The notes under the pieces are model-generated. The model had not been told where the DNA came from. It was given only the letters and a program-made list of their open reading frames with translations, and did no database searches. Positions 1 through 7,641 of a stretch of 64,000 nt of DNA are shown one piece after another. The position numbers were made by a program, and so were the translations under genes. This DNA comes from an uncultured Bryobacteraceae bacterium. GTDB taxonomy: Bacteria; Acidobacteriota; Terriglobia; Bryobacterales; Bryobacteraceae. Where the stretch lies: NCBI GenBank assembly GCA_938027685.1, contig CALJAM010000022.1, positions 62,001 through 126,000 of the forward strand, written 5' to 3'. How positions within the stretch are numbered: position 1 is the stretch's first letter; each line of letters starts with the position of its first letter.

Positions 1-1358
1 CAATTGTGGATCTGTTTGCCCCGGCGGCTCGTGAACCAGAACTGCCGTAACGGTTGCCAATCCAGGCCCGCGGCTCGCTCGCGGTTGAACTCGGTGAGAG
101 CCGAGTGCCCGCCGCTGAGCTCGATGCGCACGATCTCCGGCGGCGAGACAGCGCTTTCCCAGTTGGCGAAAAGCAGCGTCTGCGGCGCCTTGGCTGGAAC
201 GGCGAGTCGCGTGTAGCAGCCGTTGGTCACTCGGAATAGCGGCCGCACGGGGCCGCCCGCAGCGGAGACGGCGAACGGCTTTTCATGGCCGGCCTCCTCG
301 GCCAGCAGGTAGACCGTGGCGCCGTCCGGGCTGACGGCGAAAGAGGTCACCGAGCGGTCCCATCCCTCGGTGAGAATACGGGCCGGGCCCGAGAGGGGCC
401 AATCGAATCGCGCCAGCCGCACCAGGTTGTAGGTCTTGTCCGTGTGGGGCTCGTATAGCGCGTACAGCGCCTTGCCGTCGGGACTGAAGAGCGGGCGGCG
501 AAAGCTGTCGCGGCCGCTGGTGAGCGCGCGCGGCTCGCCACCCTCGAGCGGCACCTGGTAGAGGTGAGTCGGGACCCACGAGTAGGCAGCAGCGTGTGCC
601 TGGGTCGTGGCCACGAAGATCAGCGAGCGGCCGTCCGGCGCCCACGCAGCATCGAGTGACTCCCCACCCTCCGGCTCCCTGCGCCCGCGGAAACCGGTTT
701 CGGCCGCCAGCTTGGTGCCGGCCAGCAGATCGCGTGGCCTAGCCCCTGGGACGGCCTCCTGAACGAACAGGTGCGGCCGCGTATCCTCGATCCACCGATC
801 CCAGAAACGCACCGGGAACGTTTCGTAAATCCGCGCCCGCGCCTTCCGAGCCTTCCGCTCTGCCGCAATCTTGCGGTTGGACTCTTCATCCGTAGCGCCG
901 GGATAGACCAGCGAAGTGAACGCAAGCAGTTTACCGTCCGGGCTCCAGCGCGGCGCCGAGGCACCCATCGTGAGCGACGTCACACGAACGGCATCGCCTC
1001 CCGCCAAATCCAGCACGTAAATCTGGTTGGCCTCGTCGCCTTCGCGGCGCGCGGAGAAAGCCAGGCGACGACTGTCCGGGCTCCAGGCTGGGTCGCTCTC
1101 CGGACCGCGCGTGGCCGTCAGGCGGCGCGGCGGACTGCTGCCGTCGGCGGCCACGATCCAGAGGTCGGAGACCTGCTTGGCTTCATCGTAAGCCGGCTCC
1201 ACGAGCGTGAATACGACCCAGCGGCCGTCAGGACTGGGGACGGGAGCCCCGACCCGCTTCATCAACCATATGGCTTCGTGCGTAATTGGGGTCTTCTGCG
1301 CCGCCAGCGGCAGCGCCGCCGCTACAAACACGATGCCCAGCGTCGCGCGCCCGCGCAT
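1..1358 (-). CDS. S9-family peptidase (prolyl oligopeptidase-like), N-terminal part, cut by window edge
   Basis: The frame opens with ATG at 1358 and runs off the left end of the window without a stop (about 452 codons visible). It begins with a short signal peptide (MRGRATLGIVFVAAALPLAA-QK). The visible part is a TolB/DPP-type beta-propeller with repeated blade motifs such as SPDGRWVVF, AWSPDSRRLAF, RWSPDGKLLAF, SPDGKALYAL and VSPDGATVYLL. This is the N-terminal domain of secreted S9 peptidases, which cleave short peptides in the periplasm. The alpha/beta-hydrolase catalytic domain would lie outside the window, so the Ser-Asp-His triad cannot be checked. The start is only 9 bases after the stop of the M28 peptidase, which suggests a two-gene operon of secreted peptidases. 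Confidence 0.85.
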   Translation of the reverse strand, partial: MRGRATLGIVFVAAALPLAAQKTPITHEAIWLMKRVGAPVPSPDGRWVVFTLVEPAYDEAKQVSDLWIVAADGSSPPRRLTATRGPESDPAWSPDSRRLAFSARREGDEANQIYVLDLAGGDAVRVTSLTMGASAPRWSPDGKLLAFTSLVYPGATDEESNRKIAAERKARKARARIYETFPVRFWDRWIEDTRPHLFVQEAVPGARPRDLLAGTKLAAETGFRGRREPEGGESLDAAWAPDGRSLIFVATTQAHAAAYSWVPTHLYQVPLEGGEPRALTSGRDSFRRPLFSPDGKALYALYEPHTDKTYNLVRLARFDWPLSGPARILTEGWDRSVTSFAVSPDGATVYLLAEEAGHEKPFAVSAAGGPVRPLFRVTNGCYTRLAVPAKAPQTLLFANWESAVSPPEIVRIELSGGHSALTEFNRERAAGLDWQPLRQFWFTSRRGKQIHN

Positions 1359-1367
1359 GGCTCGGCC

Positions 1368-2966
1368 TCAGTTCGACGCCGTCGGTTTGGCGGGCTCGGT
1401 CCGTTTGGCCGGCGGAAGCGGCAGAGGCTTGCGCGGCATCAGATCGGGCCGCGTGGCCGCGTGATAAACGCAGGAGGCAATCACGGCCGAAGCCTGCATG
1501 AGATCGCCCCGCGGCAGCCGGTCGTAGACGTCCATGTTGGAGTGGTGTACCCGGCTCGAGTAATCGAGCGGGTCCTGCAGGAACTGGAAACCGGGCAGCC
1601 CTACGGCGTCGAAGGAAAGGTGATCGGTCCCGCCGGTGTTGGCGATGGTTACAGTCGTCACCCCGAGATCACGGAAGGGTGCGAGCCACGCCTCGAAGAT
1701 GGGGCGTGCCATGTCATTGCCCTGCAGGTAGACGCCGCGGATCTTGCCGCCGCCGTTGTCGAGGTTGAAGTAGACCGAGAACTTGGGGAAGTCTTTCTTG
1801 AGCGCCATCGTCTCGCGATCCGCGAGATATTCCTTGACGTAAGCTCGCGAACCGAGAAAGCCCAATTCTTCGCCGTCCCAAAGCGCCATGCGAACGGTGC
1901 GATCCATCTTGAGGCCCAGCACCTTCAGGATCCGCATGACTTCCATCATCACGGCGCAGCCGGCGGCGTTATCGGCGGCTCCCGTGCCCCCGTGCCACGA
2001 GTCCAGGTGGGCGCCGATCATCACCAACTCGTCCTTCTTGCGGGCGCCGGGTAGATCCGCCAGCACGTTGTAGCCTTCGACTTCCTTTTCCTCGATCTGA
2101 ACGCGTACGTCAAGCTCGAGCTTGACGGGGATCTTTTTCTCGAGCAGGCGCACCAGACGGTTGTAGTGCTCGCTCGCCAGCGCGATCGTGGGTGGCGGGA
2201 CCGGATCCTTGAGCTCTCGCGGTCCCCCGGAAGCCCCGAAGACGGTGCCATAATCGCCGCGCAGTCCCGGCGTGACCACAGCCACTGCGCCCTCTTCCCG
2301 CAGGAAACGCGCCAGCTTTGCACGCAGCTCGCGGGCTTGCATCATCTGGCGGAACTGAGGTGACGGCGGTTGGCCGCCCGGCCGAGGCACGGGAATGAAA
2401 AACTGCGGCGGCCCGGGTTCGGGCGCACGGGCGCGTTCGGCCAGCTCGGCGTCGGTGAGGCGGCGGAAGTCGGCGTTGGTGCGCGGCTCGAGCTGACGCG
2501 CAGCCTCCGTGAGCACGATCTTGCCCTTGAGCTGGCCCTTGAACCTATCGAAGTCGGCTTCGCTCTGAATGACGGCCAGCACGGCCTCGGCGGTGACAGG
2601 CCCTTCGGTACCGCCGCTCCAGGCCAGCGGAAAGCCGATCAGGGGCGCCTGCACGGGCTCGACGATATGCGCCGAAAAACGGCTGAACGACCAACCGCGC
2701 CCGATTGCGCCGATCTTTTCCATCCGCGGATTCTCCAAGCCGATCTCGCGCGCCGTGCGGACGATCCATTCCGCCGCCGCACGGTAGTTGGGCGAACCGG
2801 AAAGACGTGGGCCGTAGACGTCGGTGAGATAAAACGCGTAATCCATCACCTTCGAGTTCTGGAACGCCTCCGCCTTGATGCGGTGGACGACCGAGAGATC
2901 GACGTTCTCGGCCCGGAGCACGAGCGGCACTACGGCCGCAACAAGCAGGAAGACCCGTCGCTTCAT
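1368..2966 (-). CDS. Secreted M28-family zinc metallopeptidase with PA-domain insert
   Basis: The protein has 532 residues from the ATG at 2966, chosen because MKRRVFLLVAAVVPLVLRAE forms a clean signal peptide; an in-frame upstream start adds only eight residues. The C-terminal half carries the M28 co-catalytic zinc site: GAHLDSWHGGTGAADNAAG (His and bridging Asp), LWDGEELGFLGS (catalytic Glu and Glu ligand), YFNLDNGGG (Asp) and RVHHSNMDVYD (His). The central region with charged spacers (about residues 140-280) fits a protease-associated domain, as in the plasma glutamate carboxypeptidase-like group. The likely role is aminopeptidase or carboxypeptidase cleavage of peptides outside the cytoplasm. 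It is followed closely by the S9 peptidase. Confidence 0.92.
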   Translation of the reverse strand: MKRRVFLLVAAVVPLVLRAENVDLSVVHRIKAEAFQNSKVMDYAFYLTDVYGPRLSGSPNYRAAAEWIVRTAREIGLENPRMEKIGAIGRGWSFSRFSAHIVEPVQAPLIGFPLAWSGGTEGPVTAEAVLAVIQSEADFDRFKGQLKGKIVLTEAARQLEPRTNADFRRLTDAELAERARAPEPGPPQFFIPVPRPGGQPPSPQFRQMMQARELRAKLARFLREEGAVAVVTPGLRGDYGTVFGASGGPRELKDPVPPPTIALASEHYNRLVRLLEKKIPVKLELDVRVQIEEKEVEGYNVLADLPGARKKDELVMIGAHLDSWHGGTGAADNAAGCAVMMEVMRILKVLGLKMDRTVRMALWDGEELGFLGSRAYVKEYLADRETMALKKDFPKFSVYFNLDNGGGKIRGVYLQGNDMARPIFEAWLAPFRDLGVTTVTIANTGGTDHLSFDAVGLPGFQFLQDPLDYSSRVHHSNMDVYDRLPRGDLMQASAVIASCVYHAATRPDLMPRKPLPLPPAKRTEPAKPTASN

Positions 2967-2990
2967 GGTGGAAAGCACCGAGCATAACAC

Positions 2991-3017
2991 AGGCGGCGGG
3001 CGTCGGACCCGCCGCCT
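2991..3017. terminator. Strong GC hairpin between protoglobin and M28 genes
   Basis: AGGCGGCGGG (2991-3000) and CCCGCCGCCT (3008-3017) form a perfect 10-bp stem with a 7-base loop. On the minus strand it lies after the protoglobin stop and is followed by GTGTTAT rather than a clear T-tract, so it may be a weak terminator or an mRNA-stabilising hairpin separating two transcription units. Confidence 0.5.
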
Positions 3018-3027
3018 GGTCTCGGAC

Positions 3028-3639
3028 TCAGAAGTCTCCCTCTCTCACGTAGGGATAACTCCAGAGCGTGATTTGCAGGATGAGGGACTTCAGCCACGCC
3101 TGCCACATCTTTTCCACCTCCTCGGCGCTGTGGCCCTTGCGGGCGAGGAAGGGCTTCAGGGTGGCCGCGATGGGGTAAATCAGGGCGGGCACGTAACGGT
3201 AGTGGATGTGCTCGACCGCGGCCACGCCGTCGGTGCGGTTCTTGCCGCTGCGGTGGTGCCGCCGCCCGATCTCGATCTGGTAGTCGAGCCAGGCTTGATC
3301 GTAATGGGCCGCGGCCGTGTCCAGCACCCATTGCCCGAAGCGCTTGCGAACGGCCGCCAGGTAGGCTTCGTCGGGCTGGCCGTCGGAAATCCGCGTGAAG
3401 TAATGAAGCAGGTGCGGGTTCGAACCGACGAAGCCGTACCACACGTCCAGCAACTCCTCGACGTGCGGCGCCAGCACGTCGCGCGAGACCCGCAGCCAGT
3501 GCGCATCTTCGTCGGTGAACAGCAGCGTCTTCTTCAACAGATCCAGCTCTTCCAGCGTGATCGGCGCCCGCGGCACCGCAGCAGTGCCGTAGGTGTAGCC
3601 GGGAATGCCCTGCGGCTGAGCAGTAGCCGTTTGACTCAT
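3028..3639 (-). CDS. Protoglobin-family haem protein
   Basis: This 203-residue single-domain protein matches the protoglobin family (globin fold of about 190 residues as in archaeal protoglobin and globin-coupled sensors). Typical elements are TLEELDLLKKTLLFTDEDA near the N-terminus, the long helix LDVWYGFVGSNPHLLHYF, and YQIEIGRRHHRSGKNRTDG around residue 120-130, where the proximal haem-binding His of the family lies. There is no attached signalling domain, so it is a stand-alone haem protein that could bind O2, CO or NO. The ribosome-binding site AAGGAGG is ideal. It starts 12 bases after the MarR gene, indicating co-transcription and suggesting that the regulator controls it. Confidence 0.9.
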   Translation of the reverse strand: MSQTATAQPQGIPGYTYGTAAVPRAPITLEELDLLKKTLLFTDEDAHWLRVSRDVLAPHVEELLDVWYGFVGSNPHLLHYFTRISDGQPDEAYLAAVRKRFGQWVLDTAAAHYDQAWLDYQIEIGRRHHRSGKNRTDGVAAVEHIHYRYVPALIYPIAATLKPFLARKGHSAEEVEKMWQAWLKSLILQITLWSYPYVREGDF

Positions 3640-3651
3640 TCGTGAACCTCC

Positions 3652-4320
3652 TTAGCCTGGGAATGAAGACCGGGCCAGGTAGGCTTCCCAGTTGCGCGCC
3701 GCCAGCCCCTCTGGCGCAGCTTCGTGCTCGGGACAGTCTACCCGCAGGTATGCTTCGCCGAAAGGCGCGTCCACCAGATCGCAATGGTGGGGCCGCGCCG
3801 ATCCGGCGTGCGCGAACGGACGGAAATAAGTGCAGGTCACGCACATGCGAGCGACCGGAATCTGCCCGCGATCCTGCAAGGTCTTGATGATGCGTATGAG
3901 CGCCGTCAGCAAAAAGGCCTGCTCGGTTTCGGGCAACAGTTGCGCGGCCTCCCCCAGGAAGGCGGGCCAGGCCTCCGCCCGGGCCGCTTCCCGGCGGCCG
4001 CGCGCCGTCAGCGTCAGGCGCACGAGGCGGGCGTCCTGGGTCTCGCGCTGCTTGCGGACTAGCTTCTTGGCCACCAGGGCATCCACCGCGTCGCTGGCGG
4101 TGGCGGCAGTTACGGCCAAGCCGCGGGCGACCTCGCCCACGGTGGCCGATCCGTGGCTGCGCAGCCAGAGCAGGATCTCACCCTGCGTCGGGGTAAGTCC
4201 GCGCGCGGAGGCGCCGCGCTGGACATGGTGGCGCAAGGCAACCGAGATCCGGGCCAGGGCGTGGGCCAGCCTGTCGCTGACCGGCCCCGCTTCGCGTTCC
4301 AGACGGTCGGCTCGCTCCAT
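3652..4320 (-). CDS. MarR-family transcriptional regulator with cysteine-rich C-terminal extension
   Basis: The ATG at 4320 (MERADRLEREAGPV, 222 residues) is preferred over an upstream TTG at 4341 that would place the operator palindrome inside the coding region. Residues about 20-150 form the MarR winged helix: ARGLTPTQGEILLWLRSHG, TVGEVARGLAVTAATASDAV as recognition helix-turn-helix, and RETQDARLVRLTLTARGRRE as wing. After the dimerisation helices there is an unusual tail of about 60 residues with RMCVTCTYFRPFAH, PHHCDLVDAP and RVDCPEHE. These four cysteines and several histidines could bind a metal, Fe-S cluster or thiol-reactive signal. The neighbouring protoglobin suggests a response to a gaseous or redox signal, which is inference. 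Confidence 0.9.
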   Translation of the reverse strand: MERADRLEREAGPVSDRLAHALARISVALRHHVQRGASARGLTPTQGEILLWLRSHGSATVGEVARGLAVTAATASDAVDALVAKKLVRKQRETQDARLVRLTLTARGRREAARAEAWPAFLGEAAQLLPETEQAFLLTALIRIIKTLQDRGQIPVARMCVTCTYFRPFAHAGSARPHHCDLVDAPFGEAYLRVDCPEHEAAPEGLAARNWEAYLARSSFPG

Positions 4321-4321
4321 A

Positions 4322-4340
4322 TGATTAGGAGTCCTAATCA
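4322..4340. promoter_or_regulatory. Perfect MarR-type operator palindrome
   Basis: TGATTAGGAGTCCTAATCA is a perfect inverted repeat (9 + 1 + 9) ending one base before the MarR start codon on the minus strand. TTAGGA-N-TCCTAA palindromes are typical MarR-family sites. Its AGGA may also be the Shine-Dalgarno element, so bound regulator would block its own expression and that of the downstream protoglobin. Confidence 0.8.
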
Positions 4341-4420
4341 ATACTACCTCCGACCGCCGCGGCTGTCAAGCACCCGCGCGGCGCCCGTGGTACGCTGCTC
4401 GCGTCCGGCCATTTCGGAGC

Positions 4421-5390
4421 AGAGTGCCCGCGAAGTGGTTCGACTACGCCGCCTCCCGCACCGTCCAGGCCGCTCTCGAACCGCACGCCCGGGAGCCGCG
4501 CGCCCTCCCCTTGGCCGGTGGCGCCCATCTGCCGGTCCGGATGCGCTACGGCCGGCGCGAGGCCGCCCTGCTCGTAGACGTCAAACATAGCCCGGAGGCC
4601 AACGAGTTGGGCTGCGACGACTCGGGCACGCTGCGGCGCGGTGCGGCCGTGCCTTGCTGCGCCATTTACGAAAGCGAGCTGGTGCGAAGACGCTGGCCCG
4701 CTCGGGCGGAGGTCGCCGCCGTGATCGGCGGCATTCCCGCTGGGAGGCGTGGGAAGCTGCGCATGACGTTGTCCCCCAGATGAAGCAGCGTGCTGCCCTG
4801 CTCTGGAAAGTCGAACTGGGTGCGGTGAGCTTCGAGTGCGGCGTTTTCCGCGCCGGTGATCGCAGCATGACGTGCGCGGAGCTGGCCCAGCGGCTCGAGG
4901 AGACGGGCGGGCCGGTCATCCGGCGCCGGACGGTGAACCCGGCCGGCGCCGGGGGCTCTTTTGCCGGCGCCATTGTCGACGTCGAAGTGGATCCTGAGAC
5001 GGGCAAGGTGAGGATCGTGCGCTTCACGGCACTGCAGGATGCGGGCAGGGCCGTTTACCCCACCGCGGTCGGGGGTCAGATGCGAGGCGGCAGCGCACGG
5101 GGCATCGGCTGGGCGCTCCGCGAGGAATTCGCGTGGATGTCACCGGGGCATCATGGCGAACCCCAGCCTCCTGGATTCCCGTGGACCAACCGCGCAAGAT
5201 GTGCCGCCGCTCGAGACCGTTATCGTGGAGGTTGCCGAGCCTGACCTGCCGCTTGGCGATCGCGGCGCTAGGGAGGCCAACATTGTGGTCCCGCCGGCTG
5301 CGATGGCCAGCGCTATTGCTATGGTGCCGTGGGCGTGCGCTTGCGGCAGTCGCCCATCAAACCTTCCGTTCTATCTTGGAAGCGTGGTCC
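4421..5390 (+). pseudogene. Decayed chimera of molybdenum-hydroxylase subunits (coxM-like N-terminus joined to coxL-like C-terminus)
   Basis: From about 4424 to 4735 the frame resembles the start of the FAD subunit of CO/xanthine dehydrogenase-type enzymes: WFDYAASRTVQAALE, PLAGGAHLPVRMR, ESELVRRRWPARAEVAAVIG. From about 4780, in another frame, it resembles the C-terminal part of the large Mo-cofactor subunit: RAALLWKVELGAVSFECGVF, VDVEVDPETGKVRIVRF, GQMRGGSARGIGWALREEF. A further frame change then gives NPSLLDSRGPTAQDVPPLET and REANIVVPPAAMASAIA, and another gives GVRLRQSPIKPS near 5330-5365. At least three frameshifts and a deletion that fused two normally separate subunits make this a remnant, not a working gene. 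Confidence 0.8.
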
Positions 5391-5406
5391 CATGGAGGCG
5401 CGTCAA

Positions 5407-5670
5407 ATGCCGGTAGTTTATATCCCGCCGCCGCTGCAGGGGCTTACGGGCGGCAGAGCTTCGTTGGAAGTCGAAGGCGGCACGGTGCGCGAAATCATCG
5501 AGAACCTCGATCGCGCATGGCCTGGCCTGAAGGACAGGTTGCTCGAGGGGGAGCGTCTGAGGTCGCACATCCGTGTGGCAGTGGACGGCCGGATCAGCGC
5601 ACTTGGCGTCCTCGAACGAGTTTCCGCCGCGAGCGAGGTTCATTTCGTGGCCGTGGTCAGCGGGGGTTGA
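5407..5670 (+). CDS. MoaD/ThiS-family ubiquitin-like sulfur carrier
   Basis: The protein has 87 residues from ATG 5407, chosen because GGAGG lies 8 bases upstream; an in-frame ATG at 5392 is possible. The pattern VVYIPPPLQGLTGGRASLEV, TVREIIENLDRAWPGLKDRL, IRVAVDGR and a terminal VVSGG is the beta-grasp fold of MoaD/ThiS carriers, whose C-terminal Gly-Gly is adenylated and thiocarboxylated. Carriers of this type deliver sulfur for molybdopterin or other cofactors. It follows directly on the remnant of a molybdenum-hydroxylase gene, so it probably once belonged to that operon. The frame is intact and the Gly-Gly is kept, which suggests it still works elsewhere. Confidence 0.82.
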   Translation: MPVVYIPPPLQGLTGGRASLEVEGGTVREIIENLDRAWPGLKDRLLEGERLRSHIRVAVDGRISALGVLERVSAASEVHFVAVVSGG

Positions 5671-5823
5671 AAGGCTTTTTCCTGGGTTCCCCACTCCGTG
5701 GATTTGCTGCGAACAGCACCGAAGCTATGTTCTTGAAAGTACGAAAACTGCAGCGCTCGAACGGCTGGCGGTTGAATTGCTCCCTTCGCAGCCGGAGGTC
5801 ACCTGCCAGGTCTCAGCATTCGG

Positions 5824-6486
5824 GTGCTCCGCATCGCCTGGGTGTTGTGGTTGTTCGCCGCCATCGCTGCCCGGGGCGACATCCTCACATACAGTTTCCA
5901 GTGCATCACCAACAACAATCCTTCCAGTTGCGCAACCGGGGAAGCTCAGTTGTTCGTGGACGTGGTCGGGAACGGCCAAACGGTCCAGATCGGATCCAGT
6001 CCATACGGGCCGTCTTCGTCCGACCAGGTTTTGTTCCGGTTCCGCAATACGGGGCCCTCGGCCTCGGTCATCACTGGGGTCTATTTCGATGACGGCGCCC
6101 TGCTCTCCCTAGCCCAGTTGATCGGGATGACCGGGGTGCAATTCAGCGGCGGTGGATCACCGCCGAACCTGCCCGGCGGGAACTCGCTGAGCCCGCCATT
6201 CAACGCGACGTTTCACGCTACCGCGGACCCGCCTCCCTCGCATAACGGCGTCAACCCTTACGAGGCCCTGGGCGTCTTGTTCGCACTGCAAGGCGGCCTG
6301 AGCTGGGATGACGTGATCGGCGCCCTAAATAGCGGTGACCTCCGCATTGGCATCCACGTGCAAGCATTCCAGGGAGGGTACAGCGAGTCGTTCGTCAACA
6401 ACGGCGTCGTACCCGAGCCCGCCGCGATCCTGCTGGTAGGGTCGGTGCTATTGCTGCTGGGCCGCAGGCTTCGGGTGCGCGCCTGA
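5824..6486 (+). CDS. PEP-CTERM sorting domain protein
   Basis: This 220-residue protein (GTG start) begins with a signal peptide (LRIAWVLWLFAAIAARGD) and ends with the tripartite sorting signal VPEPAAILLVGSVLLLLGRR followed by basic residues. Such proteins are processed by exosortase and exported, usually with exopolysaccharide biosynthesis. The middle is a beta-rich domain without recognised catalytic residues (SCATGEAQLFVDV, QVLFRFRNTGPSAS). No exosortase gene is present nearby, so it must be processed by one encoded elsewhere. The ribosome-binding site is weak. Confidence 0.85.
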   Translation: MLRIAWVLWLFAAIAARGDILTYSFQCITNNNPSSCATGEAQLFVDVVGNGQTVQIGSSPYGPSSSDQVLFRFRNTGPSASVITGVYFDDGALLSLAQLIGMTGVQFSGGGSPPNLPGGNSLSPPFNATFHATADPPPSHNGVNPYEALGVLFALQGGLSWDDVIGALNSGDLRIGIHVQAFQGGYSESFVNNGVVPEPAAILLVGSVLLLLGRRLRVRA

Positions 6487-6816
6487 GGCGTCCTTTTTAT
6501 TGGGCAGGCCCGCGCCGAGCACGGGAGAAGAGGGCCGGCGAGTGCATTAGCCGCACGCTCTGCGCGGGCGGCCTCAGCCCGATCGCAGTTCGGTTTGTTG
6601 CGAAGCGCTGTAGAAGACCGGTTTCGGTCCGCCGCGCTGGAGCCCGCCGCAGCGGCCGGGCCCGACTTCCCGAAGTAGGGGCAGTCCCCAACGGCGCCAA
6701 CCATGAGGGTCGAAAAAGCCCCGGGCGCGGCATCGTCAACCTGCATGCGCGGCGAGGGCCGTTCCTCCAGCTGACCGGACTTGCGCCACTCGGCCCCGCG
6801 AAAGAGAATCAGGTTC
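6487..6816. other. Non-coding stretch after the PEP-CTERM gene
   Basis: About 330 bases with no convincing reading frame. Frames in this stretch are compositionally arginine- and alanine-rich shadows. No terminator with a T-tract was found. Confidence 0.5.
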
Positions 6817-7641
6817 ATGCGGCGTGTTTCCGGTGTTCTGTTAGCGCTCGCCCTGCTGGCGGGCGGGCAGGAGTTACGCGAACCCAAGCGTGTCGTGGTG
6901 CTCAGTTACAACATCCACCACGGTGAGGGGACAGACGGCCGGCTCGACCTGCACCGCATCGCGCAGGTGATTCTTCAGGCTGAGCCCGACCTGGCAGCCC
7001 TTCAGGAAGTTGACCGCTGCACCCGGCGCACCGGCCTTCTCGATCAGGCGCAGCAGTTGTCCTGCCTCACGGGCATGCAGTTCGTCTTCGGCCGCACCAT
7101 CGACTATCAGGGCGGCATGTACGGCAACGCCGTGCTTTCCCGTCTTCCGATCAACGGATACGCCAACCGCGCCCTGCCGTTCACGCCAGGCCGGGAACCT
7201 CGCGGCGTGATCCATCTCCACGTTTATTCGGGGCCCACCGAGACCGGTCATGCCATTTTTCGGTTTTTCGCCACCCACCTGGACGTGAGCGAGACCGACC
7301 GGTTGAAGGCTGCGCAGGCCCTGGTGGAATTCGCGCTCGAGGAGCCCGAGATGCCCAGCCTGTTGGCCGGTGACATGAACGCCCTGCCCGAGAGCCCGCC
7401 CATGGCAGCGCTGAGGCGGGCCTGGCAGGTCGCGGGAGCCGACCAGCCGCTGCCGACATTTCCCGCCTCGGCCCCGACCCGACAGATCGATTACGTGCTC
7501 TACCGTCCGCCGGAGCGGTGGCGCGTGCTGGAGGTCCGCGTGCTCGAGGAAAGCGTCGCCTCCGACCACCGGCCGATTCTTGCAGTGCTGGAGTTGCTCC
7601 CGCCCTCGAACGGCGCCGCCGCTACGCGAGGCGCACGGTAG
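6817..7641 (+). CDS. Secreted endonuclease/exonuclease/phosphatase-family protein
   Basis: The protein has 274 residues from ATG 6817 (MRRVSGVLLALALLAGGQE, signal peptide); an upstream TTG at 6781 would spoil the signal peptide. Family motifs are clear: VLSYNIHHGEG (Asn and metal site), DLAALQEVDR (metal-binding Glu), MYGNAVLSRLPI, FFATHLDV, LLAGDMNALPES (Asp-x-Asn), and the C-terminal SDHRPILAVLEL (catalytic Asp-His). The family cleaves phosphodiester or phosphomonoester bonds in nucleic acids, lipids or inositides; the substrate cannot be told. Its 3' end overlaps the convergent aminotransferase gene by 20 bases. Confidence 0.9.
   Translation: MRRVSGVLLALALLAGGQELREPKRVVVLSYNIHHGEGTDGRLDLHRIAQVILQAEPDLAALQEVDRCTRRTGLLDQAQQLSCLTGMQFVFGRTIDYQGGMYGNAVLSRLPINGYANRALPFTPGREPRGVIHLHVYSGPTETGHAIFRFFATHLDVSETDRLKAAQALVEFALEEPEMPSLLAGDMNALPESPPMAALRRAWQVAGADQPLPTFPASAPTRQIDYVLYRPPERWRVLEVRVLEESVASDHRPILAVLELLPPSNGAAATRGAR

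Noticed and set aside
771-2054. Plus-strand open frame of 427 codons
   Set aside because: Antisense to the S9 and M28 peptidases, which have clear motifs.
3417-3426. tRNA T-loop-like GGTTCGAACC
   Set aside because: It lies inside the protoglobin gene and no acceptor, D or anticodon stems surround it.
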